From Ridgeia piscesae (lineage: Eukaryota; Annelida; Polychaeta; Sabellida; Siboglinidae): a stretch of 64,000 nucleotides of DNA. Below the pieces are notes generated by a model that saw only the letters and a program-made list of their open reading frames with translations, did no database searches and had not been told where the DNA came from. Each line of letters begins with the position of its first letter. Position 1 is the first letter of the stretch. The DNA is taken from contig JAODUO010000191.1 in assembly GCA_025642075.2 (NCBI GenBank), positions 77,501 to 141,500 on the forward strand, read 5' to 3'. The position numbers and the translations under genes were made by a program. Below, piece after piece: positions 24,320-35,010 of this stretch.

Positions 24320-25877
24320 GTAAGCATTTCGTCACGGGATAATTTCTCCTGACATGTAGCCTGTCATCGTGGCATCCGGACTAGATGGCCACGTATATTG
24401 GTCTTTTCCATGCCGAAATTTCAAATTACACGCTTTGCGACTTCGGCTTCGCCAAAATCCCCCTAAAATTACACATTTATAATTATATATTTTTACACTG
24501 CCGATATTGCAAGAATTTGTCATACAAGTTAGTTGGGATATGCAACTGGAAATGTTTTTGAAGGGTCGGGCGGTACGTTATTGCAATCTCGTGCATCAGG
24601 AGTTGATGCGGCTGACTACGTCAGTACCAGCGGCAGCGTTTCTCTACCCCTGGTTCACGTCGCCCTGTCCCTTACAAAAACTGCTTATCTATCAAATACA
24701 CACAACATTCCATCATCCATCAGTGTCTGAAAGCAATTTATTTCAAACGTTGTATCAATGGGACCCCATTCTTCTTGAGAAGGAAGCATGGAAGGATATT
24801 GAGAGCTACTTGTTATTTTGTCTATGCCTTGGACTGGTTCATGCCTGGTAAAAGTTTGATAACAATACCTTCTAATCTACATTGACCTTTTAGGGTCGGA
24901 AGTTTGCTAATTTTAATGAAATATAAAATATATGATATTTGGGTATGTGTAGATTCATAATTAAGACAGTCAGACATGCCATATTTGCTTTGATAATACA
25001 CACATTATGCATATATATCAAATAGACACAACAGTTAATTGAACCATCAATATTTAGCTTGCAATCAATGTCTGAAAACCCTCTCGTATATAAAAGATTT
25101 TTTTATTACAGTTGGGGCATCCAGACGTATGCCATTTTTGTGGTAAAGGAAGCTTGGAAGGATATTGGGACTTACTAGTTATTTGAGTTATAGAAATGAA
25201 CTAATACCTAGATAAGGTTTTGTGATAATACAAGCTATGCCTCATCGAATTTTTTGGGTCGGAAGTTGGTCATTTTTAAAAGAAATATAATAACGTACCA
25301 TCTTTGCATATGTACAAATTCATAATTAATGCAACCAGACCTGCCGTATTTCTTAGGTTTGCACATATGTATGTCTAGTTACCATATATGTACAATTTGG
25401 GTTTAACGTGTGTGTATTTTGCTCACAATCAGGGTCTGAAAACTCTCCCGCAAGTTATATTTGGAATAAATCATGATGTTTATCAACTTGCTACATATTA
25501 ACCATGCTCTGTATTTATGTTCTAATTGTAGGTATGCAATATTTATATAATGGAGAGCAACTCCACATAATTTCACTGGCACAGGCTAAAGAGTGCAGAA
25601 GATATTGACTAGTGAAATGTGAATACAATTATTTATTTTTAACAAGTCCCAAATTTCAAACTGCCGTAACTTGAAAACTATTTAAGATAGAATGCTCAAA
25701 TTTTGGATTCTTGCTACTCTTACTAAAGGTTCTTACCATACTGATCTATTCAAAAATCTAAGAGATGACAACAACCCCATTGGTTGCGTTCACACGGAAT
25801 GACCCAATAACTAATGTGTGTTTAACACATACTTTGAACAAACTAAACCGAGCCTTCTTTCCTGTTCAGGGCTGGAG
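24320..25877 (+). other. Intron or upstream region of the PCP4-like gene with a diverged tandem duplication
   Basis: Segments 24770-25095 and 25138-25460 are related: GGAAGCWTGGAAGGATATTG, GGGTCGGAAGTT, GATTCATAATTAA / AATTCATAATTAA, GTCTGAAAAC. The offset is about 365 bp. No coding signal was recognised. Confidence 0.5.
24770..25460. repeat. Diverged tandem duplication, about 365-bp period
   Basis: Ordered matching blocks at a constant offset: the GGAAGGATATTG block near 24790 and 25155, the GGGTCGGAAGTT block near 24893 and 25255, and the GTCTGAAAAC block near 25069 and 25433. The copies differ by many substitutions and small indels. Confidence 0.7.
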
Positions 25878-28690
25878 ATGGACGGTGGCAAGAAGGAAAA
25901 CGCTGCGGTAGGTTAAGGAGGATATGATATATATACCCATATTGCTCCTTATAGTTACTCAGTCCTCAATGTGACTGCGTTACTGGATTAGTGCCATGGG
26001 CGTCTGCGGGGGAGGATGGGGGATAAGTGTCCCTCCTGGATGTTAATTTATTTAGACGTATTTGTCAGTCAAACTATGGTTATGTTAGCTCTACAACATG
26101 CATTCAACAGTCTGTTAGAAATATATACGGCTACATCACAGTTGGACATAACATTTCGTTGTCAGAATCCCTTACTCTAGCTGAAGTACGGAGTGCAACC
26201 AATTTGTTATACATTGGCAAATGCCCTGGAATATAAAACTACTGGCCCAACGCTCACTGTACTTTCCGTGCCACGTGATCTGTAGAAGTAATTCACTAGG
26301 AGCCAGAGGACAGTGGCATAGCCAGAGGGGGCAGGGGGTCATGCCCCCCAATCCCGGAAATAGTAGGATAGTGGGGAACGGAGGACCAATCTCTGGCCGT
26401 GTGATTCATAGAGTCGCAAAATACAGTGTGTTTCACAATGCCTGTGTAAGATTTTCCTTCTCAGTGCTACCCTTTTGCAAAACAATTGTCATAATTCAGA
26501 CAGGATTAAGTTGGGAATTATCCACTTCTGTCGCTGGCTGCAGAACAGGAGTTGGGAGAGCAATGAAAATGTTATTATTGTCAATGTGCACGATGGTTAA
26601 TATGGCTATTAAGGATTCAAAATAATAGGTGCCTGGTTACTAGACTAGAGTCATTGCATTTTGTTGTTATTATTTTCTTGGCATCACTGTCATCAGGGTT
26701 GAGTTGACAATGATTTCCTTTTCCATTGTTGTTTTTCTTTTCTCTTACTACGTTCTCTGTCAGCAGTCTCCAAATCATTCTATCTATCATTTTACCCATT
26801 CTTCTCCCAATATTCCTAGGTCACTTTTTTAATGCAGTCCCCTCGCAATTTTGGTCTTCTTCGCCTCCATATCCCCTGACGTGATAGTTTAAAAGTTGCA
26901 GTTCACTAATATCACAAAAACAGCATGAGCATGAGCATGACTACGATCTCTACAGTAACTGTGTCGACCCAAACAAACTCGGTGACACATGAGTCACGAT
27001 AGCCTCTAACAATAATGCCAAAGGTGGGTTGTTCTGACAAGTTCGTTGGCATGGTTAGATAATTTCATGAGTGCACGCATACTCAGGTTTTAGATGTCGC
27101 TGATTTCTCTGTTAGCAACGGGGTAAAACACGGGAGTGTGCCGGAGCCTTCTCTGTTCAGTCCGACGCCTTCAGAGGGGATGACGACATCTACATGAACT
27201 TCTGCACTGGACATTCAACTTAAGAAGACTTCAAGACAAAGGCACGCTGATGACTGCGCTCTCAACAGCGGACATGTGCAACTAACACAGAATAACACGG
27301 GAATACTCTCCAATGCATGTGACAACTTCGACCTGCGTTAACACGAAGACATTTAAGTAATGCAGAAACAAAAAGTGGTGAACAAATGTTGCAACACCAC
27401 TAGCACCACCAAAACCGACAGATATGCTTTTGTATTCTACCAAATAGCGTGTGAGTGTGTGCTGGTATGTGCGTGTTGACAATCCTTACTGTTATTGTGT
27501 CTTCTGTGGTAGTCCAGGTGGACTGCGCTAAGTCTTATCTGGTAGTCCGGTGGACTGCGCTAAGTCTTGTCTGGTAGTCCGGTGGACTGTGCTAAGTCCT
27601 GTGTGGTAATCCGGCGGACATAGGTAATCATAATTCAGTGATATGGGTTTATTTGCACATTTTTTTTATTTATGCTACAAATGTTTTATGTTTGTTTACT
27701 GCTGGTACAATATAGTTCATGTCATCGAAACTTTTATTATCAACAGTATGTTGTTGTGTTGACGAGATATTTCTGACATGTTTAGGCTCCCAAAGGTGAG
27801 AAGGCAGACGATACTACCGCCAAAGCCCCCCAGCAGCCTGCGGTAGGTTTAGGTCAGAATGACATCATTAGCAAGAAAGATCACATGATGGAAACCAGTT
27901 GCATTTAGTGATGATTCTTGAAAATCTCAACTAACATACTTGTCGTCCTTCGTGTGGTGTGAGTCACATCTTTGGGTCTGTATGTCATTCATAAGTCGTT
28001 TCTGTCTGTCACAATCCACTGCTGTTGTCCCCCACTCTTTCCTGTGCATCCTTGCTCTTAGATAATCTCCATCTCCACATCGTAAGGGGAGGTCGTCTGT
28101 TTATGTACTAGGAATTAGCCACTAGTGTAATGTGTAATGGGACATTTCTTGTTCTCTTCTGAATTGAAGGGAACAGAAGAAACCAATAAATGTGCCAGTG
28201 CATTCCTATACATTCCTATGTGTGTCAAGTAACACTACGAGCATCCATGTCAAGTCAACGTCACAGCTCTCGACTCTTATTGCCATTTGGTCATTTCAGT
28301 CTATATCACAATTTTTTTTAGAATGTTCCACTTTGAGACGACATTCCAAGTTTACCACTGATTGGGAAAATGTTGATTGCAAATGATGATTTTGTATTAA
28401 CTCTTAGGCAAGTTACATCAACAAGTTGCCGTGTGGTTTCTCTTAGGGCTGGTTTGCAAGCAGCAATACTGCCTTGAATACAACATATAATATATATAAT
28501 AACCATGTGAAGATAGTTGATATATAGGAATGCTGTATACATAAATCTATACATACAGGCCAAGCCAGAAGAAGAGGAGGAAGAAATTGATATTGACCTC
28601 AACGATCCCGAGGTTGAGAAAGCAGCCGAAAAAATTCAGGCACAATTCAAAGGTTTTAAGGCCCGGAAAAAGAAGGAGGAGAAGAAGTAG
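25878..28690 (+). CDS. PCP4/PEP-19-like small calmodulin-binding protein (72 aa, three coding exons)
   Basis: Coding exons are 25878-25907 (ATG; acceptor of the exon at 25869), 27786-27842 and 28559-28690 (TAG), all phase 0, with GTAGGT donors for the first two. The products are MDGGKKENAA, APKGEKADDTTAKAPQQPA, and a 43-residue end with a Glu run, DIDLNDPEVEKAAEKIQAQF and KGFKARKKKEEKK. Length, an acidic patch just before a single IQ motif, and a basic C-terminus match PCP4/PEP-19 (vertebrate form about 62 aa), which binds calmodulin without calcium and speeds calcium exchange. It lies on the same strand as the multi-IQ gene at 412-9573 and shares its module, so the two are probably tandem paralogues. 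A DIRS element starts about 64 bp after the stop. Confidence 0.88.
27505..27620. repeat. Three-copy tandem repeat of about 36 bp
   Basis: GGTAGTCCRGGTGGACTGCG followed by CTAAGTCTTRTCT, repeated three times with a fourth partial copy. It is intronic in the PCP4-like gene. Confidence 0.85.
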
Positions 28691-28753
28691 TGCAACTCTA
28701 TTTCTTGGTAACGATAAGTCCACAATTTTGAACACGTATTAGTAAATGTATAA

Positions 28754-28960
28754 ACTCGTAAAATTTAGTATTAATTTTAGTTTTTATTATTAATACTTAC
28801 CATGTGAACACATCTGAGATATTCTCTCGGATAATATCTTGTCCCATATGATTTACCATATATAGTCCAAAAGGTGGCAGCACCGAGGTACACCTTCGTC
28901 CTCTTATATACATACTGGCTGACGGCGTCAACGCAAAGAGGGGAGGCGGGTGGGATAGTT
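28754..28960. repeat. DIRS terminal inverted repeat, left (element 3' end)
   Basis: The outer 57 bp (from GTAAAATTTAGTATTAATTT to CCATGTGAACACATC) are an exact reverse complement of 28961-29017. The adjoining part, CTGAGATATTCTCTCGGATA to the GAGGTACACCTTCGTCCTCT segment, is an inverted match of the right terminus. Confidence 0.9.
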
Positions 28961-29066
28961 GATGTGTTCACATGGTAAGTATTAATAATAAAAACTAAAA
29001 TTAATACTAAATTTTACGATTTTATGTCTTAATACCTTTACCATGTGAACACATCTGAGATGAATT
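28961..29066. repeat. DIRS internal complementary region (ICR)
   Basis: First half (28961-29017) is the reverse complement of the element's left edge. Second half (29022-29062; TTTTATGTCTTAATACCTTT, ACCATGTGAACACATCTGAGAT) is the reverse complement of the right edge. Joining complements of both ends is the hallmark ICR of DIRS-1-type elements, thought to template closure of a circular DNA intermediate. Confidence 0.88.
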
Positions 29067-29174
29067 TATCCGATAGGTGGTGGGAAGCGCTTGAATCACG
29101 CTAACACATAAACCCATCAGAAAAGTGAAATGCCCAACAGCAAGGTGCAGCTAGGTATGTGTGACCTGGGAACC

Positions 29175-30256
29175 TTACTGACCCGCCACGGAGGGCTTCA
29201 GGACAAACATGTCGTCCAGGAAAGAGCACATATCGCGCAAGTAAAAATCCGAAAATGTATTCTTTGCTCGCCAGGTGCATGCCTCCATGATCGCGTCCAT
29301 GGGAACGCCACGAAAGACGCTCCAGGAAGCTGATAGGGCGCGGACTTCATGAGCCGAAACTTTGGCTAACTGCAAGGTCTGCGGATTACCGCGTTCCGAC
29401 TCATAAGCGAGTTTGATCAGTTTAGTTAGCCAAGAGGAGATTGTAGCTCGTTTGATCTCATCAGTCTTGGCTAGCTTATAGGAAACAAACAGTCTCCTGC
29501 GACCCTTCCGGAGGTCGGGATTTGAGGTCACCTTTCTGTAATGCAGCAAGGCCCTGACCGGACAGAGTTTCCTATCCGGGTCCTCCCCCCCACCGAGGTA
29601 AAGGCCTGCAGCTTAATCGGTGTCGCAACCGAATCCAACACCTGACTCTTGGCCACAAAATCAATGTCAGGATATAGTGTGACCAGCGACTGGTCCTGGT
29701 TCTGCCGGAAATGAGCCGAATCAAAACATAGCGCATGCAACTCAGAACGTCGTCTCCCAGAAGCTAATGCTGTGAGGAAGACTGTTTTGAGCGTCAAATG
29801 TTTGAGGTCTGACTTCTGAAGTGGCTCAAAGGGAGGCTTCAGAAGGACCTGTAAAATCAAAGGGAGGCTCCACTGAGGGAGTATCTTCCTTTGTGGAGGG
29901 CGCTCCAACATAAAGCTTCGTAAAAGCGCCGACAGTTCCGGGGAATCCGAGAATTCTCGCCGTGAACCATATGCCGAAACTGTCACACTGATCGCTGACC
30001 GGTAACCCTTAATGGTCCGTGGATTTAACTGTTTAACATTGAAAAGGTATATGAAAAAATCAGCTAGCTGGGGAACAGTGACTTCGAAAGGATTAACCTC
30101 CTGTTCCTCACACCAACCAGAGAAGAGTCGCCACTTGCTGTCGTAAACAACTCGTGAGGACTGGCGACGGCCCCTGGAGATCTGGGCTGAAGCAGCATGT
30201 GAAAATCCTCTCTCCTGGAGGGATCGCTGGACAGCCTCCAAGCGTGTAGACACACC
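29175..30256 (-). CDS. DIRS tyrosine recombinase (YR), one frameshift
   Basis: Domain start is estimated near 30256 from the SSRVVYDSKWRLFSGWCEEQ core-binding region. The catalytic part shows ASGRRRSELHAL (first Arg, about 29755), SAHEVRALSAS (H-x-x-R, about 29351-29342) and FSDFYLRDM (nucleophile Tyr, about 29243), the R...HxxR...Y signature of tyrosine recombinases. These replace an integrase and join circular element DNA to the target without duplicating it. The first part and the last 124 codons are in different frames; the break falls at a run of seven G (minus strand) at about 29585-29591. A one-base slip there explains it, so it could be a true mutation or a sequencing or assembly error. 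Confidence 0.88.
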
Positions 30257-32160
30257 GCTGGTAGGGACTGGTGTCTCAGTTTGTTGTGAGGTTGAAACAG
30301 GAGGTCTGCCCTCAGCGGCAGGCGCAAAGGAAAGTCTACTAGCAGATCCAACAGTCTGGCATACCAAGACTGATTGGGCCATTTGGGGGCTACCAGTATC
30401 AATTCGCACGGGTGATCTTTGAGCGCCTTTTCGAGCACTTTCCCCAATATCACAAACGGAGGGAAAGCATAAGCGAACATCCCTTTCCATGACATCGACA
30501 GAGCATCCACTCCCACTGCTTGAGGGTCTGCCATGGGAGACACCCAAACCGGAAGCCTGTTGTTCAGCCGTGTAGCAAACAGATCTAGGTTGGGTTTCCC
30601 CCATGCCCCAAAGATGGCATCCACTACTGACTGCTTGAGTGTCCACTCTGTGTGAATTACTTTGTCCTTGCGAGATAGCAGGTCTGCTAATGCATTCCTC
30701 TCTCCGGGAATGTGTTTGACTTGTAGGACCATATGCAGGCGGTGAGCGAAGAGGAGAATCTCTTTGCTGACGCGATATAAGGGGATGGATTTTGTCCCCC
30801 CTTGATTGTGCAGATAGGCCACAACCGTGGCATTGTCCGACATCAGTAGAACCGATTTTTTCTGCAGTGAGGTCTGAAATGCGAGCAGAGCATATTTCAC
30901 TGCCAGCAATTCCAGAAGATTGACGTGACACTTGGCTTCGGGGACTGTCCAAGTTCCCATTGTGTACACTGTTTCGAGATGGGCGCCCCAGCCTGTAGTG
31001 GATGCGTCTGTGAAAAGATGAGTTTGTGGGTCGGGAAGATCCAGAAACATTCCCGCCCGCGTGAAGGACCGGTTCTGCCACCACGCCAGGTGATCGTGTA
31101 AGAGATCGAGCTTCACGGGAATGAGTGCTTTCAAGTCTTTTGATGTTGGTGCCCAGTGTGCCAACAAATATATTTGCAGAGGCCTTAAATGCAATCTGCC
31201 GAGTGGAATGGCATCGACTGCTGAATTTAGCAGACCTAGCAGGGATAGCCAAAAGCGAGCCGTTGTCACTCTGACAGTCTGCAACTGACGGATGGAATTC
31301 TCGATCTTCAAGATCCTGTCCATGGGGGGGAAGATCAAGCCCACGTCCAGATGATATTCGATGCCGATGTGAACAAATCGTTGTGTGGGTACAAACTGGG
31401 ATTTTTCCTCGTTGACTACCAACCCCACTTTGCAAATGACCGCCTTCAACCAAGCGATTTCTTGTATCAGAGTGGCCCTGTCCTGATGTTTCAGGATCCA
31501 ATCGTCCAGATACTGAATCAAGTGCAGGCCATGTAAATGGGCAAATTTTGCCACTGGCAATATCACCCTGGTAAAAACCCGGGGTGCCGATGTTAGGCCG
31601 AATGGCAGAGCTCGGAACTGAAACACCCTGACTCTGTCCTCCATCTGTAGGGCGAACCTCAGTAGATGCCTGGACTTGAGATGAATTGGAACATGAAAGT
31701 AGGCATCTGTGAGATCGATGCGCACTGCCCAATCCCCGGCATGCAATGCTGTGGTTATATCCCGTTGTGTCTTCATTTTGAACTTCTCCCTGGCGACATA
31801 CCTGTTCAGGGGCTTCAAATTGAACACCGGTCTGCAACCGCCATCCTTCTTGGGCACCAAGAAGATGTGGCTGTAGAACCCGGGTGACAGTCGTGGGGAA
31901 CAGAGTTCCTCCACTGCCCGTTTGTTTACCAGGGACCTGATCTCGGATCGCAGAGTCTGTGCTTTGTGCGAGTTTCGAGGCCAGGGCATAGGAATGGGAT
32001 CGGTTGAGAGCGGGGGTCGAGACAGAAGCTCTATCTGATAACCCTCTCTGACGATTGATGTTACAAAGGAATCCGAAGTCAACCAATCCCATTCCTGGGC
32101 AAAGCCCAAAAGTCGAGCCCCCACTGGTACTTTTGTGGGGAGCTGCACACCGTCAAACAC
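30064..32160 (-). CDS. DIRS reverse transcriptase-RNase H polyprotein
   Basis: 698 codons, uninterrupted. RT motifs in order: SHIFLVPKKDGGCRPVFNLK (residues about 97-116), the catalytic-Asp motif A DLTDAYFHVP (149-158), QFRALPFGLTSAPRVFT (181-197), and YLDD (217-220), the form of the second catalytic motif usual in DIRS elements. RNase H begins about residue 382 (LFTDASTTGWGAHLE) with LLMSDNATVVAYL and ADLLSRKD. A conserved C-terminal segment (PNLDLFATRLNNRLPVWVSP) typical of DIRS polyproteins follows. It copies element RNA into DNA. The first codon in this frame is GTG at 32160, overlapping the gag stop, and its 3' end overlaps the recombinase frame by about 190 bp. Confidence 0.93.
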   Translation of the reverse strand: MFDGVQLPTKVPVGARLLGFAQEWDWLTSDSFVTSIVREGYQIELLSRPPLSTDPIPMPWPRNSHKAQTLRSEIRSLVNKRAVEELCSPRLSPGFYSHIFLVPKKDGGCRPVFNLKPLNRYVAREKFKMKTQRDITTALHAGDWAVRIDLTDAYFHVPIHLKSRHLLRFALQMEDRVRVFQFRALPFGLTSAPRVFTRVILPVAKFAHLHGLHLIQYLDDWILKHQDRATLIQEIAWLKAVICKVGLVVNEEKSQFVPTQRFVHIGIEYHLDVGLIFPPMDRILKIENSIRQLQTVRVTTARFWLSLLGLLNSAVDAIPLGRLHLRPLQIYLLAHWAPTSKDLKALIPVKLDLLHDHLAWWQNRSFTRAGMFLDLPDPQTHLFTDASTTGWGAHLETVYTMGTWTVPEAKCHVNLLELLAVKYALLAFQTSLQKKSVLLMSDNATVVAYLHNQGGTKSIPLYRVSKEILLFAHRLHMVLQVKHIPGERNALADLLSRKDKVIHTEWTLKQSVVDAIFGAWGKPNLDLFATRLNNRLPVWVSPMADPQAVGVDALSMSWKGMFAYAFPPFVILGKVLEKALKDHPCELILVAPKWPNQSWYARLLDLLVDFPLRLPLRADLLFQPHNKLRHQSLPAVCLHAWRLSSDPSRREDFHMLLQPRSPGAVASPHELFTTASGDSSLVGVRNRRLILSKSLFPS

Positions 32161-34090
32161 TCGGCCTGGCGCGCCCTGCCATTGCGGTAGACGGCTTCAC
32201 CCTACCTCTGCCCCTGCCTGGTCTCCGAGGTGGGAAACTAGGTTTGGGTAGCCGAGTATGCCCTTGAGGTTTTGGAGGGTAGGAAGTCCTACCTTTCTCT
32301 CTCCTCTGCACAAACCTCTGGCCGCCTTGGGAGTTGGGCAGAGGCGGTGACCGAAATGGACCACCAAGAGCAGCTTTCAGGATAAACTGCTTCTGACGGT
32401 CCTCCGAAGCAACCTTCAATGCCTCCCCACATTTGTTGCCAAACAATTCTGGCAGGCAGATGGGCTGGTCACGCAGGAATTGTCGCGTGTCCTTATCCAG
32501 AACAGAGCCGGCAAGGATGGATTCTCTGCGTACCGTGGCATTGCTTCCCAAAAGGCGTGCTTGAATTTGGCTGACATGGTTCAGCGCAATTCCTGATGAC
32601 GAGAGGAGGTTGCGTACCTCAGCAACCTTCTCAGATGTCAAATCCCCTGTACCAAGGATCACAAGTACAGTGGACATGAACCAGTCCAAGTGGTTCAGGA
32701 CCCCTAGACTGGCACGTATCATGGCCTCCCAGTCCCGCAACTGGGCAATTTTCACTGGACATGCAGCACCGTCTGGCCTGCCTCCACTACGCAGCGCTGC
32801 TGCATCCACTGACCACAGTTTATTTGTGAGCACGCGTTCCTCTGGAACAACTTCAGGTGCATGCCACACCTTGTAATAGTCAGGTCTGTAAAAAGGGATC
32901 GGCGGAGAAGTCAGGGATATGTGGGAGCCCCAACTTTGTGCTCCGTCCCGGGTTTTCCCTGGCTCCTCCAACGGAAACTGTGCCACACCTCTGATGGCAT
33001 TGTTTACAGTGCGAACAGCACTAGATAACAGCTCTGACTGTGGGAGCGCTGGGTGTCGTTCCTCAGGAATCACCTCCTGACAGTGCTGAAAGAGTTGTCC
33101 CCCAAAAGTGGTTTCTCTTTGAGGGACTGGAACAGATAACCTGTTCCACTGTAGCACACAGTTCAGTGTCCGCTGATAACTCGCCCGTTCAGTATCTACG
33201 CATGATGCCTGTACAACACCTGCTGAAGGAGGCCTGTCATCATGTTGGTCACTCACTACCTCATGAGTGACTTCCTCTGCCGGTTTGGGGACAGCCACAG
33301 ACGGACGCCATTCACGCGACTCGGCTGGAGTCTCTTCCACTGAAGAGAAGCTGTCTGACCGCTCAACATCCACGCAGAGGGTATCAGAGACTGCCTTCTC
33401 CACTGGTGTGTTTGAGTGGGCCTCTAAACGAGCCATCAATACCGTCTGCGTGTGCTGCATCTCCCGCATCACCTTCAGTAGGTCCGAAGACAGAGGGTTA
33501 AAGCCAGGCCTATCTGGTCGTGGGGTCCCGTCCCTAGTTCAGGACGGCCGTGACCTGGTATCGCGAACATCACGCCGAGAGACGTGACCATGGCGAGAGT
33601 GGTGCCGTCGTCGCTTCATACGGCTGTCACGAGTTGGATAATAGGTCCCAGAAGACCTATCATCTGACTTGGAACTCCGGGACCTGTGCCTCAGCACAGA
33701 AACCCGGTTGCCACTGGAAGGGCCCGGCGAAGAAACCCTTTGCCTGTCTCCCTTCCTGCCATGGTTTCCATGGCGCTGCCTCTCATACCCTGATCGACCT
33801 CTGCGATCAGGTGAGGAGGCAGACAGGTCCCTTCTTGACCTAACACTCGCTCCCAGACGGGCCCCATGTCCCGCAGGAAGATAATGCCTATGGTCGCCTG
33901 ACTGACCTCTGCAGTCTGGCGAGGACATCAAGTGTGATGGGCCACTCTCCGACCCACTGTCCCCTACCAGACGGGCCCAATGTCCCGTGGCAGGTGCTGG
34001 GTTGCCATTCCCAGTAGAAGGAGACTGACCCCCCTCCGAACGGCTGGAAGTGGTCTCCATGTGTGGCTGACTTTGGTTAGACATAGCCAT
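32153..34090 (-). CDS. DIRS gag-like ORF, interrupted by one in-frame TGA
   Basis: The open frame from ATG at 34084/34090 to the TGA at 32153-32155 is continuous except for one in-frame TGA at 33539-33541. The N-terminal part is Ser/Arg/His-rich (RHRSRSSKSDD, MKRRRHHSRHGHVSRR), suggesting nucleic-acid binding. The C-terminal part (from about 33500) has a Gln/Leu segment that may form a coiled coil (MREMQHTQTVLMARLEAH) and ends in an Arg/Pro/Lys-rich tail (PPRRPGRGRGRVKPS). This layout fits the first ORF of DIRS elements, which lacks a strongly conserved domain. The stop overlaps the start of the RT frame (GTG TTT GAC), so the two may be translationally coupled. The TGA is either a decay mutation or a readthrough codon; I favour mutation. 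Confidence 0.75.
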
Positions 34091-34852
34091 AAGCAAATAA
34101 ACTGTAAGGGTACCTGTACACACCGTATAGAGTAAAGATGAAAATACCCGTGCACCGGTTACAAAAATACCCCTAATATCGCCCACTTGTAACGCCCACT
34201 TACCTGCAAATTGCCAGTCCGCAAAAGGCCGACAAAAAAAACCACTGAAGTCGTGCCAAGACACACTGGTGCAACAACACAGGCAGGAATCTACCAGTAT
34301 TGATAACAAAAAACCAAGTTAGCGGTACAAAAATAGTAACGTTAGAAGTCGGGTCGAGCGGCAAGTCTACGCCACGTAACGGGACGCTACGGCACAGTAG
34401 CAATAATAACAACAACCCCGTCACTACACGTGCGCGGGTAGTACGCGGTATAAGATAAGAAGTACAGATAATAAGCCCGACAGCAGACGGGAACTAAACA
34501 AAGTTAAAACGAGGGCTGCTAAACACAGCCACCAGAGAATGAACCTGCTGAGTCAGCAGGACAGGCCGGCTTAGGCCTTAGCGTGTCCCCGCTGGACTCA
34601 GATGAACTTTGGACTTGGGGGCCGATCACCCCACTCCCCGCTGAGTGGGAAGTAATAAAATCGGTCGCAAGTCCGAAAAGCGAATTTATATAGAAATGTC
34701 AATCGTGACTAGTATTAACTACTTCAGAAAGGGATCAAGAACACAATTATCCTGTTAGCTGGGAAAAGCAAGGAATCAAACACGGTATAAAAGCACCAAA
34801 ACACAGCGTGGAAAGTCGCGTGTGATTCGCCGTCAGCCATAGAGAATAAGAG

Positions 34853-35010
34853 GACGAAGGTGTACCTCGGTGCTGCCACCTAGCGTACAGGAGGACACCT
34901 TCACTTTTTTTGGACTACCTCGGTATATATGGTAAATCATATGGGACAAGATATTATCCGAGAGAATATCTCAGATGTGTTCACATGGTAAAGGTATTAA
35001 GACATAAAAA
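34853..35010. repeat. DIRS terminal inverted repeat, right (element 5' end)
   Basis: Reverse complement of the left terminus over the AAGAGGACGAAGGTGTACCTCG segment and the TATATGGTAAATCATATGGG to CAGATGTGTTCACATGGTAA segment. An extra stretch near 34885-34925 is absent from the left copy. The edge AAGGTATTAAGACATAAAA is matched in the ICR. Confidence 0.88.

Larger units (their letters stand above)
28754..35010 (-). mobile_element. DIRS-type tyrosine-recombinase retrotransposon, nearly complete
   Basis: About 6.26 kb read on the minus strand: gag-like ORF (34090-32153), RT-RNase H ORF (32160-30064), tyrosine recombinase (about 30256-29175), inverted terminal repeats and an internal complementary region. 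There is no LTR, no DDE integrase and no aspartic protease, as expected for DIRS. The terminal repeats match in inverted orientation (28798-28907 against 34853-34989, with about 50 bp extra at the right). Segment 28961-29062 is complementary to both outer ends joined together. Only a few lesions are visible: one in-frame TGA in gag and one frameshift in YR. It looks recently inserted. Confidence 0.93.

Noticed and set aside
24507..24851. 114-codon plus-strand ORF
   Set aside because: It runs into the diverged 365-bp tandem duplication and its second copy does not keep a frame, which argues against coding.
29528..32092. 854-codon minus-strand ORF across the DIRS RT region
   Set aside because: Only its last third is the tyrosine recombinase. 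The N-terminal two thirds read across the RT frame in another phase and show no domain, so I annotated YR from about 30256.
33040..33843. Plus-strand ORFs opposite DIRS gag
   Set aside because: Antisense shadows of the GC-rich gag frame.
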